DNA from: Chitinophaga pinensis
GTDB taxonomy: Bacteria > Bacteroidota > Bacteroidia > Flavobacteriales_D > Crocinitomicaceae
DNA length: 64,000 nt
Assembly (NCBI GenBank): GCA_945863605.1
Contig: CAMAZP010000002.1
Span: 62,001 to 126,000, forward strand
Reading direction: 5' to 3'
This document shows, one piece after another, positions 1 through 7,633 of this stretch. Numbering within the stretch: position 1 is the stretch's first letter; every line of letters begins with the position of its first letter. The notes beneath the pieces were generated by a model. That model saw only the letters and a program-made list of their open reading frames with translations. It was not told where the DNA came from and ran no database searches. Position numbers and translations under genes: made by a program.

Positions 1-117
1 AGTTAATCTGTATTTATTGAATGATTACAATATAAACTTGAAAACCTAATAAAATATAGAGTTTTTGCAGTTTCTTAATTGTTTATAGTTAATTACAATT
101 AATATTAATTAATGAAT

Positions 118-138
118 GGTTGCACAACGGTTGCACAA
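118..138 (+). repeat. Left flank repeat: two direct GGTTGCACAA copies
   Basis: GGTTGCACAA occurs at 118-127 and again at 129-138, an 11-bp period of about one helical turn. The 20 bases 119-138 match 8324-8343 at the other end of the element with two differences. Candidates are an attachment site, recombinase arm-binding sites or an operator. It lies just upstream of the integrase -7 box, so integrase autoregulation is plausible. Confidence 0.55.
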
Positions 139-144
139 TTGTAT

Positions 145-152
145 TATCTTTG
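145..152 (+). promoter_or_regulatory. Integrase promoter -7 box TATCTTTG
   Basis: TATCTTTG matches the Bacteroidota -7 consensus TAnnTTTG and sits 20 bp before the ATG at 173. A TTG at 120-122 within the direct repeat is a possible -33 element, with a slightly long 22-bp spacer. The overlap suggests that whatever binds the repeat also controls this promoter. Confidence 0.55.
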
Positions 153-172
153 AGAATCAAATTATCAAAATA

Positions 173-1492
173 ATGGCAACAGTTAAGTATTTAGTGCGTG
201 GCACTTCAAACCCCTCAAAGATTTATGCAAGACTTTCAGACGGTCGTACAGATAATGGAGGTATTCGATTAATAGCAGACACAAACATTTTAATTAATCC
301 TAAATTTTGGGACACAAAAAAGGGAATGCCTAAACAAATGGCAGAAAACAGCGAGAAATTAAACCAAGAAACAGAATTAAAGGACTTAGATATTAAAATT
401 CTCAAAGAATACGCAAAAGCCAAAGGAACTGGAGCAACCATAAACAAAGATTGGTTAATTGATGTAATTGCAAAATTCAAGAATCCACTACTGGAGCAAA
501 AAACAGAATATTTGAAAGACTTAATCGAAGCCTATCAAACTGAAATGAAAACAAAGATTAATCCTAAAACTGGAAAACCAATTTCACACCTTACAATAAA
601 AAGTTTTAGCACTACTTTGATGAGGTTAAAGAAATTTGAGGAATACAAAAACAAACGTTTTTCAATTAGCGATGTTGATTTGACTTTCAAAAATGAATTT
701 GTAAAGTATGAAAGTGAAAAATTGTTGATTTCTCAAAATAGTATTTCAAAAGATATTCGACAAATAAAAACCGTTTGTTTGGATGCCAACGATAAAGGCT
801 TTTCAATTAGCGAACAATTACGTTCAAGAAAGTTCTACATAAAAGAAGAGCAAACAGCATTCGTAACCATTACAGAAAGTGAAATTGAACTAATCAAAAA
901 ATGCGATTTGAAAAAAGTCAACTACTTAGAGAATGCGAGGGACTGGCTAATTATTGGATGTTGGACTGGATGCCGTGTTAATGACTTAATGCAGTTGACA
1001 AATGATAATATTCAAATCACAACCAAAGGACAGAAATTTATTAGATACACCCAAAGCAAAACAAATAAACAAGTTGATATTCCTATTCATTCAGACGTTA
1101 ACGAAATACTGGAGCGTTTAGGAAATTTTCCCCGACCGATTTCAGACCAACGTTTTAACGAATGGATTAAAAAAGTATGTTTACAAAGTGGATTAGTTCA
1201 AGAAGTTCACGGAACAAGGCAAAACCCAACAACCCACCGCAAAGAAGTTGGAACGTTTCAAAAGTGGGAATTGGTACGTTCACACACTTGCAGACGTTCT
1301 TTTGCTACAAATCATTACAATAAGCTACCTAATAAATTAATAATGGCGGTTACTGGACATTCAACAGAAAAAATGTTGCTCAACTACATAGGGGAAACAG
1401 AAAACGACCATTTAGATGACTTTTTAAGCGTTTGGAACACACCAAAACCGAAAGACGAAAAGATTATTCAATTGAATGAGAAACAAGGTTAA
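173..1492 (+). CDS. Tyrosine recombinase / site-specific integrase
   Basis: Catalyses integration and excision of the element. The start at 173 (MATVKYLVRG) is preferred to the ORF-track start at 116, because the conserved arm-binding N-terminus of Bacteroidota integrases begins there and the -7 box at 145-152 lies inside the longer ORF. From this start (439 residues), the SAM-like core-binding domain spans about 110-220 and the catalytic domain about 230-420. The catalytic set is visible: Arg268 (TGCRVNDL), Lys296, His371 and Arg374 (HTCRRSF), His396 (TGHS) and the nucleophile Tyr405 (NYIG). It appears intact. It lies at the end of the element away from the tRNA and reads inward. Confidence 0.93.
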   Translation: MATVKYLVRGTSNPSKIYARLSDGRTDNGGIRLIADTNILINPKFWDTKKGMPKQMAENSEKLNQETELKDLDIKILKEYAKAKGTGATINKDWLIDVIAKFKNPLLEQKTEYLKDLIEAYQTEMKTKINPKTGKPISHLTIKSFSTTLMRLKKFEEYKNKRFSISDVDLTFKNEFVKYESEKLLISQNSISKDIRQIKTVCLDANDKGFSISEQLRSRKFYIKEEQTAFVTITESEIELIKKCDLKKVNYLENARDWLIIGCWTGCRVNDLMQLTNDNIQITTKGQKFIRYTQSKTNKQVDIPIHSDVNEILERLGNFPRPISDQRFNEWIKKVCLQSGLVQEVHGTRQNPTTHRKEVGTFQKWELVRSHTCRRSFATNHYNKLPNKLIMAVTGHSTEKMLLNYIGETENDHLDDFLSVWNTPKPKDEKIIQLNEKQG

Positions 1493-1498
1493 TTATAC

Positions 1499-2080
1499 CT
1501 AATTATTCCAAATATCAATCACTCTGTTATTTTCATTATTAATTGAGTCAATTTTCATTAAATAAATGGATTCATTATTTTCTTTAATCGAACGTGATGA
1601 AATAAAACCCAATGTAATAGCTGAAAAGGTTCTTGTTTCACCATCACTTAATATCGTTGTCGAGGGAAAAGTATAGTAATAACCAAAGGATTTTTTGCCA
1701 ATTCGCCAACCTTTCAAATCAACCGAAGAACCACTATTATTTTTTATAGTAACAGATTCGTTTTCTGTAGGTGTTGATACAACCATCGAAATGTAAACTC
1801 TATTTTTTTCAATATTTTCACAACTACAATGTTGTACAGTCCAATTTCCATTACTTATTTGTTGCTGTAATCCGTTATTCTCGCAAAAGTCAAAGAAAAT
1901 ATTGGTTGTGTCTACATTTTCAAGTCTTGAAACGACAGATAAATTTTCAAGTGCTACAATCCATTGGGATTTAAAACATTTACAATTTGTACAATCAACC
2001 TGTTCCTCTACTGGATTACATGAAGATATTACGAGGATAAATGCCGATAAAATAACCAAATTGAATTGAATTTTTTTCAT
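1499..2080 (-). CDS. Lipoprotein with lamin-tail (LTD) domain, element cargo
   Basis: Residues 1-21 form a lipoprotein signal ending in a lipobox (VISSC), so the mature protein is lipid-anchored in the envelope. Residues about 105-165 read as a lamin-tail domain: a run of the form VTIKNNSG..VDLKGW followed by YTFPS and LSDGE matches the beta-sandwich pattern of bacterial LTD proteins. LTD domains often accompany secreted nucleases or surface proteins, but here the domain stands alone. Several Cys residues follow the lipobox (CTNCKC). It is transcribed against its neighbours, ends 6 bp after the integrase stop, and is probably independently expressed cargo. Function unknown. Confidence 0.7.
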   Translation of the reverse strand: MKKIQFNLVILSAFILVISSCNPVEEQVDCTNCKCFKSQWIVALENLSVVSRLENVDTTNIFFDFCENNGLQQQISNGNWTVQHCSCENIEKNRVYISMVVSTPTENESVTIKNNSGSSVDLKGWRIGKKSFGYYYTFPSTTILSDGETRTFSAITLGFISSRSIKENNESIYLMKIDSINNENNRVIDIWNN

Positions 2081-2159
2081 AATTGAAAGCTATTATTGAA
2101 TTAATTTTATGTAAACTTAATTCTTTTTAACTTTATATCAAGTTATAATACTGGCGAAA

Positions 2160-3206
2160 ATGAATGACGAAAATAGAAAAAATGTTGCTATGAGGTTATG
2201 TTACAGCGTAACGTCCGATAATGTAGCAAAAATTTATTTAAATAATTTCAATGATTATTTATACCAAAATTCAGATAAGGTTGAGATAAATGGAATAGTT
2301 ATCGGAAACAGCATTGAAGATAAAATGCTGAAAATAAAAATGAGATTTCCTGATAAAAATGGAAACCCAAATATTAAAACAGCAATAGCTTGTGGAACAA
2401 GGGCAGGTTTTCCAATTACTGAATTAGATTTTATTGATAATCAATTAACTATTCTCAAAGGTTTGAGTTTTACTGATTTCGTGCAAAGAAAGAAATACGA
2501 AACTTATTTAAACTTCATTCAAAATAAAAAAAATCAACCTCAACCCGAACCAAAATTGACAAATACACCTCAACAACAAAACATTAAAAATCAACTACAA
2601 AAAGAAATAAATGGTTTTTCTTTCTTTCAAATTGATATTGTTGGTAGTATCGTAGTTGATGGAAAAATTTATGAAAATGTTACGCAACGAAACAACGATA
2701 GCATAATAACGACAGAAAACTGGAATGAAAGGAAATTAGAATTTTTCAATCAAAGAATGAGTAATTATGAAGATAGTTTTTCTCAAACTGAAAAAATAGA
2801 ACTTGAAATTGAAAATCTTAATAAAGAAGAGTTTGAAACAGACAACCATAAAATTCTAAAAAAAAGATATTTGGATTTATTGAATGATAAATTAAATAAC
2901 ACACCTCATCCACAAACACAAGAAAACGAAATTGAACATCCATTTTCGAGCAAAACAAATTTTGAATTATTCAAATATTTGGACGAATGGTTTAAACCAA
3001 GAGGTAAAAAAGCAAAATACACCTACATTTTTAATCATTTTAAAGATAATGATTTTGAACCTCTACTCTCTCAAAACACTTATTTAGAGTTCGTTATGAG
3101 TTTTAAAAACATTAAAATTGCAGACAGATTACAGGGTGCACCCTCTAATAAAATTGACGCTGAAATAAATAGATTAGTATCTGAATTTAAAAAATCGAAT
3201 AGTTAA
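2160..3206 (+). CDS. Hypothetical 348-residue element protein
   Basis: I do not recognise this protein. It has no signal peptide or membrane segment and is probably cytoplasmic. Residues 1-120 look folded; a linker rich in Gln, Pro and Asn follows (about 122-150); the region about 195-245 is charged and helical (KIELEIENLNKEEFE) and could be a coiled coil. The basic Lys/Arg-rich C-terminus (KPRGKKAKYTY) could touch nucleic acid. It precedes the excisionase-like gene and may be an accessory or regulatory factor of the element, which is inference only. Confidence 0.6.
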   Translation: MNDENRKNVAMRLCYSVTSDNVAKIYLNNFNDYLYQNSDKVEINGIVIGNSIEDKMLKIKMRFPDKNGNPNIKTAIACGTRAGFPITELDFIDNQLTILKGLSFTDFVQRKKYETYLNFIQNKKNQPQPEPKLTNTPQQQNIKNQLQKEINGFSFFQIDIVGSIVVDGKIYENVTQRNNDSIITTENWNERKLEFFNQRMSNYEDSFSQTEKIELEIENLNKEEFETDNHKILKKRYLDLLNDKLNNTPHPQTQENEIEHPFSSKTNFELFKYLDEWFKPRGKKAKYTYIFNHFKDNDFEPLLSQNTYLEFVMSFKNIKIADRLQGAPSNKIDAEINRLVSEFKKSNS

Positions 3207-3210
3207 GAAT

Positions 3211-3230
3211 GTAATAGTTCTGTAATAGTT
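3211..3230 (+). repeat. Direct repeat GTAATAGTT x2 before the replication operon
   Basis: GTAATAGTT occurs at 3211-3219 and 3222-3230 with an 11-bp period, in the 89-bp gap before the HTH gene. The same-face spacing suits an operator, perhaps for the HTH protein itself. No clean TAnnTTTG box is seen in this gap. Weak evidence. Confidence 0.3.
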
Positions 3231-3295
3231 TGGGAATACTTTGGTAATTAATTGAAGTTAAGCAAGTTAGACCTTTGCTAAACATTTAAATATCA

Positions 3296-3592
3296 ATGTT
3301 TATGCAACAAATTCAACTATTTCAAGTAACGCCAAACGAACTGGCGAACTTAATTTCTGAAAGCGTTAAAACGCAAATTCAAGAACTGGTAAACGCTACC
3401 AATAAGGAGCAACCGAAAGACGAAAACGACCTACTTAGTAGAAAGGAAACCGCCGACTTTTTCAAAGTTAGTTTAGTGTCCATTCATGCGTGGATGAAAG
3501 ACGGTATTATTAAACCTTACAAGGTTGGAAATAGAACCTACTTTAAAAAGTCAGAATTGATAAATGTTGTTGAATCCTCAAATCGTTTTTAG
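3296..3592 (+). CDS. Helix-turn-helix protein, excisionase/AlpA-like
   Basis: A small DNA-binding protein. Residues about 44-95 carry the HTH_17/MerR-type winged helix used by excisionases: LLSRKETADFFKVS, then HAWMKDGIIKPYKVG and RTYFKKSELI, which read as recognition helix and wing. In mobile elements this family acts as a recombination directionality factor or as activator of the integrase/replication genes. Two starts are possible, ATG 3296 or ATG 3302 (MQQIQLF). It leads a tightly packed run (2-bp gap, then 4-bp and 1-bp overlaps) ending in the replication protein, so it likely belongs to the same transcript. Confidence 0.8.
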   Translation: MFMQQIQLFQVTPNELANLISESVKTQIQELVNATNKEQPKDENDLLSRKETADFFKVSLVSIHAWMKDGIIKPYKVGNRTYFKKSELINVVESSNRF

Positions 3593-3594
3593 AA

Positions 3595-3792
3595 ATGGAA
3601 TCAACAAAAAAAGGGATGCCGTTAGACACCCCAAATTTATCAAATTATCGACTTACTGGCGAAAGTTTACCGACAGTTCAAAGATACAAAAATCATTCAT
3701 TTGTTGAATCATTCTTGAATCAATTCAATACGACAGACCGCCGTTTTTATACTGGTGCAATTGTGGAACTATCTAAACACTTGAAAAGATGA
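3595..3792 (+). CDS. Small hypothetical element protein (65 aa)
   Basis: I do not recognise it. Soluble, with no signal or membrane segment. It starts 2 bp after the HTH gene and its stop overlaps the next start by four bases (ATGA), so it is translated as part of the operon. Position alone suggests a replication accessory or regulatory role. Confidence 0.55.
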   Translation: MESTKKGMPLDTPNLSNYRLTGESLPTVQRYKNHSFVESFLNQFNTTDRRFYTGAIVELSKHLKR

Positions 3793-4028
3793 GAGGGACA
3801 CAAGAACAGCAGTTTCAAAAATGGTTTAATCGTGGAATCTTTACAATGAAACAAGTATCTGTAAAGACAGAAATAGACCGTGCGAACGTTTGTAGATTTA
3901 TTAGCAAAATGAAGCGTTCTAATAGCATTTATTTAGTGCGAAGAGGTATTTGTCCAATCACTAAAGATGTTGCAGGATTTTATACTACAAACTACAATTT
4001 GTATTTAACAAATAAAGGTTTGAAGTAA
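3789..4028 (+). CDS. Small, possibly winged-helix, element protein (79 aa)
   Basis: Basic and soluble. Residues about 16-45 (MKQVSVKTEIDRANVCRFISKM) have the spacing of a helix-turn-helix, followed by a possible wing around residues 48-60, so DNA binding is likely but unproven. It overlaps both neighbours (ATGA upstream, TAATG downstream), which indicates translational coupling to the replication protein. It could be an origin-binding or loading accessory. Confidence 0.55.
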   Translation: MRGTQEQQFQKWFNRGIFTMKQVSVKTEIDRANVCRFISKMKRSNSIYLVRRGICPITKDVAGFYTTNYNLYLTNKGLK

Positions 4029-6388
4029 TGGAAACAGAAAACACACCTATTGAAGTTCTAAGGAATGAGGCTATAAATTCAGTTAGGGAACGATGTAATT
4101 CAAAGAAACAACTATTTGAGTTTACGGATGCTTACAAGTTAAAAGACCAAACGAAATACGCTACAAATCGAGATAAAACAATTCTCGAAGCCATTAAATT
4201 TTTAACTAAGAATCCACTACAAAAAAACGACTATTTCAAGTATGTTAATGCGTATTATTCAACTGGAATCAAACTAAATGAAAAGTATTTTCGACATAAC
4301 ATTGAAAAGCTAAATTCCTACTATAAAAAGATTGATGAAGCGAAGCATAACAATAAGAATTTAAATCCATTCAATCGGACTAATTACGAAAGTTATGCTT
4401 TGTTTATGGCACTCAAATTACAAGGTTGCTACATTGACAGCGATAACGATTTATTTCACTTAGAATTTAAAGACCATAGAGAATACAATCCACTATCTAA
4501 AATTCCAAGCGTTTTGCGTGGATGCCTACCTTTTGCAGTTAAAGAATACGACATAAAACGTGCTTTTCCCTCTTTCATTGATATTGAATTGAACACCGAT
4601 TTCAGACAAACAATTTATGATAAAATAAAAAAGTCAGATTTTGCGATGTACTTAAATTCAAATAATGAATCCAAAGTAAACATTGAACAAGCGAGAAAAG
4701 GATTTAAGCCTATTTACAGCGATTTAACGAATGAAGTTATAACAAGTGTTCGCTACAATGAAAAGGGACGTGCATTTAAAGATTTTACTAAATACGAAAG
4801 TGACTACATTCAAAAGTTTGTTGATGCAAATAAGTTGACCAATTTTGCAAGGTTGCACGATGGCGTTTTTGTACTGGAATCGACACAATGCGAAAAGCTG
4901 AAATTTGGCAAAGTTGAATTTTCAATCAAAGAAAGTATTGCACCCGAAATTACAAACGATGTTATTTCATTTTATCAATTCAATGATTTTGGCGAAGTTG
5001 AAACGTGTCCAACGATGTACGCCGACTTTTTAAAACAAGAAAATTTCATTCGTATTTCGACACCAGATGACAAAATCCAACTTTTAAAAAATACAAATAA
5101 TGTAGTTGATTTCTACAATCACAAAACAGATATTGTTTCATTTTTAGAAAGCGAGATAAACGAAATTGACGGCAAATCGGATGCAGTAAGAAATAAAATT
5201 GCAAGGGATAACAACAACGTATTACAGCAGTCATTTACATTATTAGAACCTAATCCACTAATTTATTATAAGGACACACGAACAAGTTTTGGACTACCTT
5301 TTGAGAATGGATTTTTCTACTTTGATGAGGTTGGAACAATGGAAATTAAACGAAAAGAATATTCAGAGGTAAACGGATTTTTTACACCTCATCCAATACA
5401 GAAAAGACAATTCGAGTACACGGATGACATAGGCGATTTTGAACTATTTATACAAAGAATTTCGACTGGAGTTAAAGAATATTCGAATACTACCATTGAT
5501 GACCGTAAAATTATTAAAGCGTTTTATTCAATGATAGGTTATTTGTGTCATAACTTCAAAATAAGAGATACAAGTCAAGCGATAGTCTTAACAGATGAGG
5601 GAGCGAATGACGAAACAAGAAACGGACGGCGTGGTAAAAGTTTAATAGGGGATGCCGTTAAACAAGTCGCAAAAGTTTTGCAAAAGGCGGGGGATGAGTT
5701 TAGAGGGGATTACATTCACAATTACGCAGACCTCGATAAAAGTTATAGTTGTTATTTAGTGGATGACGTACCCGCAAAATTTAATTTCAATCATTTATAC
5801 ACACCAATAACACAAGGTATAAACGTGCAACCAAAGGGAAAACAAGCCGTTCAAATCGAGTTTGAAGACAGCCCGAAATTTCTCATTACTTCAAACTGGT
5901 TAATTCGTTACGATGAGGATGACGCTTCTACAAATGCAAGGTTTACAGAATACAAAATCAAACCATACTACAATATTAATCACAGACCAAAAAACGAGTT
6001 TGAAAAATTATTTTTTGATGAGTGGGACGGCGTGGAATGGAACAAATACTATTCTTTTATTTTTAGATGCGTTCACTTGTTTTTAAATCGTGGTCTAATT
6101 ACAATCAAATACGATAAGACACTTGACAATTTTAACGCTTCATTTGGGAACGATGTCACAAGGGATGAGTTAGCGAGAATCATTGATGAGATTATCAATA
6201 TTGAAAGAGTAGTTGCATTTAGTGTTTCTGATTTTTTAAAGATTTACAACAAATACGATAATCCATTAAGAATTGAAAAGTTATTTCACAAGAACAATTC
6301 TAAAAAGCTAATTGATATTTATTTGAAAAGCGTTAACGGAAATCAATTTATTTACAATTCAAAGCATAAAAAATGGATGAAAGACTAA
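4028..6388 (+). CDS. Replication protein: palm-like N-terminal domain plus SF3-type helicase
   Basis: A 786-residue protein that probably replicates the element. The C-terminal half is a superfamily-3-like AAA+ helicase of the kind annotated as primase-helicase (DUF5906-like): Walker A GRRGKS (about 533-538), Walker B CYLVDD (about 575-580), sensor 1 KFLITSN (about 617-623) and a candidate Arg finger (ARFTEY, about 638). The N-terminal part lacks an obvious TOPRIM or zinc finger. It contains YDIKRAFPSF (Asp175) and LHDGVFVLE (His277/Asp278), reminiscent of motifs A and C of palm-fold polymerases. It may therefore be a primase-polymerase. It is last in its operon and is followed 5 bp later by the iteron origin. 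The helicase call is firm; the N-terminal chemistry is inference. Confidence 0.8.
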   Translation: METENTPIEVLRNEAINSVRERCNSKKQLFEFTDAYKLKDQTKYATNRDKTILEAIKFLTKNPLQKNDYFKYVNAYYSTGIKLNEKYFRHNIEKLNSYYKKIDEAKHNNKNLNPFNRTNYESYALFMALKLQGCYIDSDNDLFHLEFKDHREYNPLSKIPSVLRGCLPFAVKEYDIKRAFPSFIDIELNTDFRQTIYDKIKKSDFAMYLNSNNESKVNIEQARKGFKPIYSDLTNEVITSVRYNEKGRAFKDFTKYESDYIQKFVDANKLTNFARLHDGVFVLESTQCEKLKFGKVEFSIKESIAPEITNDVISFYQFNDFGEVETCPTMYADFLKQENFIRISTPDDKIQLLKNTNNVVDFYNHKTDIVSFLESEINEIDGKSDAVRNKIARDNNNVLQQSFTLLEPNPLIYYKDTRTSFGLPFENGFFYFDEVGTMEIKRKEYSEVNGFFTPHPIQKRQFEYTDDIGDFELFIQRISTGVKEYSNTTIDDRKIIKAFYSMIGYLCHNFKIRDTSQAIVLTDEGANDETRNGRRGKSLIGDAVKQVAKVLQKAGDEFRGDYIHNYADLDKSYSCYLVDDVPAKFNFNHLYTPITQGINVQPKGKQAVQIEFEDSPKFLITSNWLIRYDEDDASTNARFTEYKIKPYYNINHRPKNEFEKLFFDEWDGVEWNKYYSFIFRCVHLFLNRGLITIKYDKTLDNFNASFGNDVTRDELARIIDEIINIERVVAFSVSDFLKIYNKYDNPLRIEKLFHKNNSKKLIDIYLKSVNGNQFIYNSKHKKWMKD

Positions 6389-6392
6389 AAAA

Positions 6393-6722
6393 GGTTACAA
6401 CCGTTACGGTAGTTACAACCGTGGTTACAACCTTGAATCGCTATAAAACTTTATTTTTCAGTATTTTAAACCACTGGTTACGACCGTTACGACCATTTTT
6501 ACAATCATTATTTATACTTATAATACATAGTGTTTTTAATAGGTTTTTGTACTCTCATTTTATTTTGTGCGTAGAACTTGAAAATTACCGTAACGGTTGT
6601 AACCAACTATTTAATATTTTGATATTCAGATATTTACAAGTAGATGAGGTTGTAACCGAGGTTGTAACGGTTGTAACCAAATCGCATAACTATTTGCAAA
6701 TCAATAAATTAAGGTTGTAACC
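6393..6722. other. Iteron array flanking an AT-rich core: probable replication origin
   Basis: Copies of GGTTACAACC lie at 6393, 6411 (one mismatch) and 6423, with GGTTACGACC-type variants at 6476 and 6485. After an AT-rich gap (about 6495-6586) the same word appears inverted (GGTTGTAACC) at 6595, 6648, 6660 (one mismatch at its end), 6669 and 6713. An 18-bp perfect inverted repeat pairs 6393-6410 (GGTTACAACCGTTACGGT) with 6587-6604. No credible gene lies here: the 115-residue track ORF is iteron translated as VVT repeats. Convergent iterons around an easily melted core next to the initiator gene match satellite and plasmid origins. Confidence 0.75.
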
Positions 6723-6752
6723 TCATCCATTTTAACAATTATAACTATCATT

Positions 6753-7091
6753 ATGAATGAAGACACCACACCGATAATTACGGATGAAAACGGTAGAGAT
6801 ACCAAAGGACGCTTTGCAGTTGGAAATGTAGGAAAACCAAAAGGAGCGACCAATAAAACCACTAAGGATTTACAGAAATTTATTACTAATTTCCTGAATG
6901 AAAAATCTTTTGAAATTCCATTGATTTGGAATACCTTAGATGACAAAGATAAAGCAACTTTATTTCTACATTTATCAAAATTGGTTATGCCTAAACAATT
7001 GACAGATGAGGAACAAGAAACTGGAATAAGACCAATAATAATAAATTTAGGTAGTGGAATAAATCCTGAAACCAAAATGATTAACCAATAA
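6753..7091 (+). CDS. DUF5681-like small protein (terminase-small-subunit-like)
   Basis: The N-terminus has the KGRFAVGNVGKPKGATNK pattern of DUF5681/phage-associated proteins often found near small terminase genes. A helical region follows (about 40-90, FITNFLNEKS to LFLHLSKLVMPKQL). It is a paralogue of the 98-residue protein at 7337: both share GxxKGxxNK, then a helix, L(D/E)xKD, and a (L/I)SKxVxP motif. It starts 30 bp after the last iteron. It could recognise DNA for packaging or act as a DNA-binding regulator. The family resemblance is moderate and the role is inference. Confidence 0.65.
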   Translation: MNEDTTPIITDENGRDTKGRFAVGNVGKPKGATNKTTKDLQKFITNFLNEKSFEIPLIWNTLDDKDKATLFLHLSKLVMPKQLTDEEQETGIRPIIINLGSGINPETKMINQ

Positions 7092-7095
7092 GAAA

Positions 7096-7305
7096 ATGAA
7101 TGTTCAAATAAATACGTTCAATGAGTTAATAAATTTCATTGAATCCTCAAATTTAACTTTGGAGCAATACGACACCATTATAAGTAAAAGCCTTTATTTA
7201 TACATTGACACAAAGGATTTATCTAAACAGAATCTTATAATGGAACTCAAAGAATACTGGAGCAATTACAATAATCAACTTGAAAAGCCATTGTTCCTGA
7301 ATTAA
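7096..7305 (+). CDS. Small acidic hypothetical protein (69 aa)
   Basis: Not recognised. Acidic, soluble and helical (NELINFIESSNLTLEQYDTI), with no signal or membrane segment. It starts 4 bp after the preceding DUF5681-like gene and precedes its paralogue, so it probably shares their transcript. Could be an adaptor or an anti-phage/anti-restriction type small protein; no motif decides this. Confidence 0.45.
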   Translation: MNVQINTFNELINFIESSNLTLEQYDTIISKSLYLYIDTKDLSKQNLIMELKEYWSNYNNQLEKPLFLN

Positions 7306-7336
7306 CAAGTTTCTAAAGTAGAACAATATAGAAAGA

Positions 7337-7633
7337 ATGATACAACGACAAAAAACGGGGGGACGTGCCAAAGGAACACCCAACAAAGCGACAGTAGAAT
7401 TAAGGGAACGTTTTACTTCATTACTGGAATCAAACTTTGACACCATTCAAAGCGACCTCAACACCTTAGAACCAAAAGACAGAATCAAAACAATACTTGA
7501 AATATCAAAATTCGTTATTCCGACTTTAAAGTCAGTTGACCACCAAATCGAAACCGATTTACAAAACTTAAAATTTGACTTTGAACAAGAAGTTATCAAA
7601 GTTATAATCGTCCCACCAACGAAAGAGGTTTAA
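7337..7633 (+). CDS. Second DUF5681-like small protein
   Basis: A paralogue of the 112-residue protein at 6753. It begins with a basic GGRAKGTPNKAT segment, followed by a helical body (ERFTSLLESN ... ISKFVIPTLKS). The C-terminus is longer and acidic (QNLKFDFEQE). The shared core points to the same kind of DNA or nucleoprotein recognition, possibly with different specificity. It converges with the zinc-ribbon gene, their last four bases overlapping. Confidence 0.6.
   Translation: MIQRQKTGGRAKGTPNKATVELRERFTSLLESNFDTIQSDLNTLEPKDRIKTILEISKFVIPTLKSVDHQIETDLQNLKFDFEQEVIKVIIVPPTKEV

Noticed and set aside
1-117. Left attachment copy of the tRNA-Cys 3' end
   Set aside because: No stretch resembling the tRNA 3' end occurs here, so the element's left boundary is either outside the window or defined by another sequence.
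116-172. N-terminal extension of the integrase from ATG 116
   Set aside because: The extension reads through the direct repeats and the promoter box and has no integrase-like sequence; the conserved start is at 173.
6373-6720. 115-residue ORF overlapping the end of the replication gene
   Set aside because: Its VTTVTVVTTVVTT and VVTEVVTVVTK runs are the iterons read as codons; the rest is AT-rich core. No family resemblance and a poor start.
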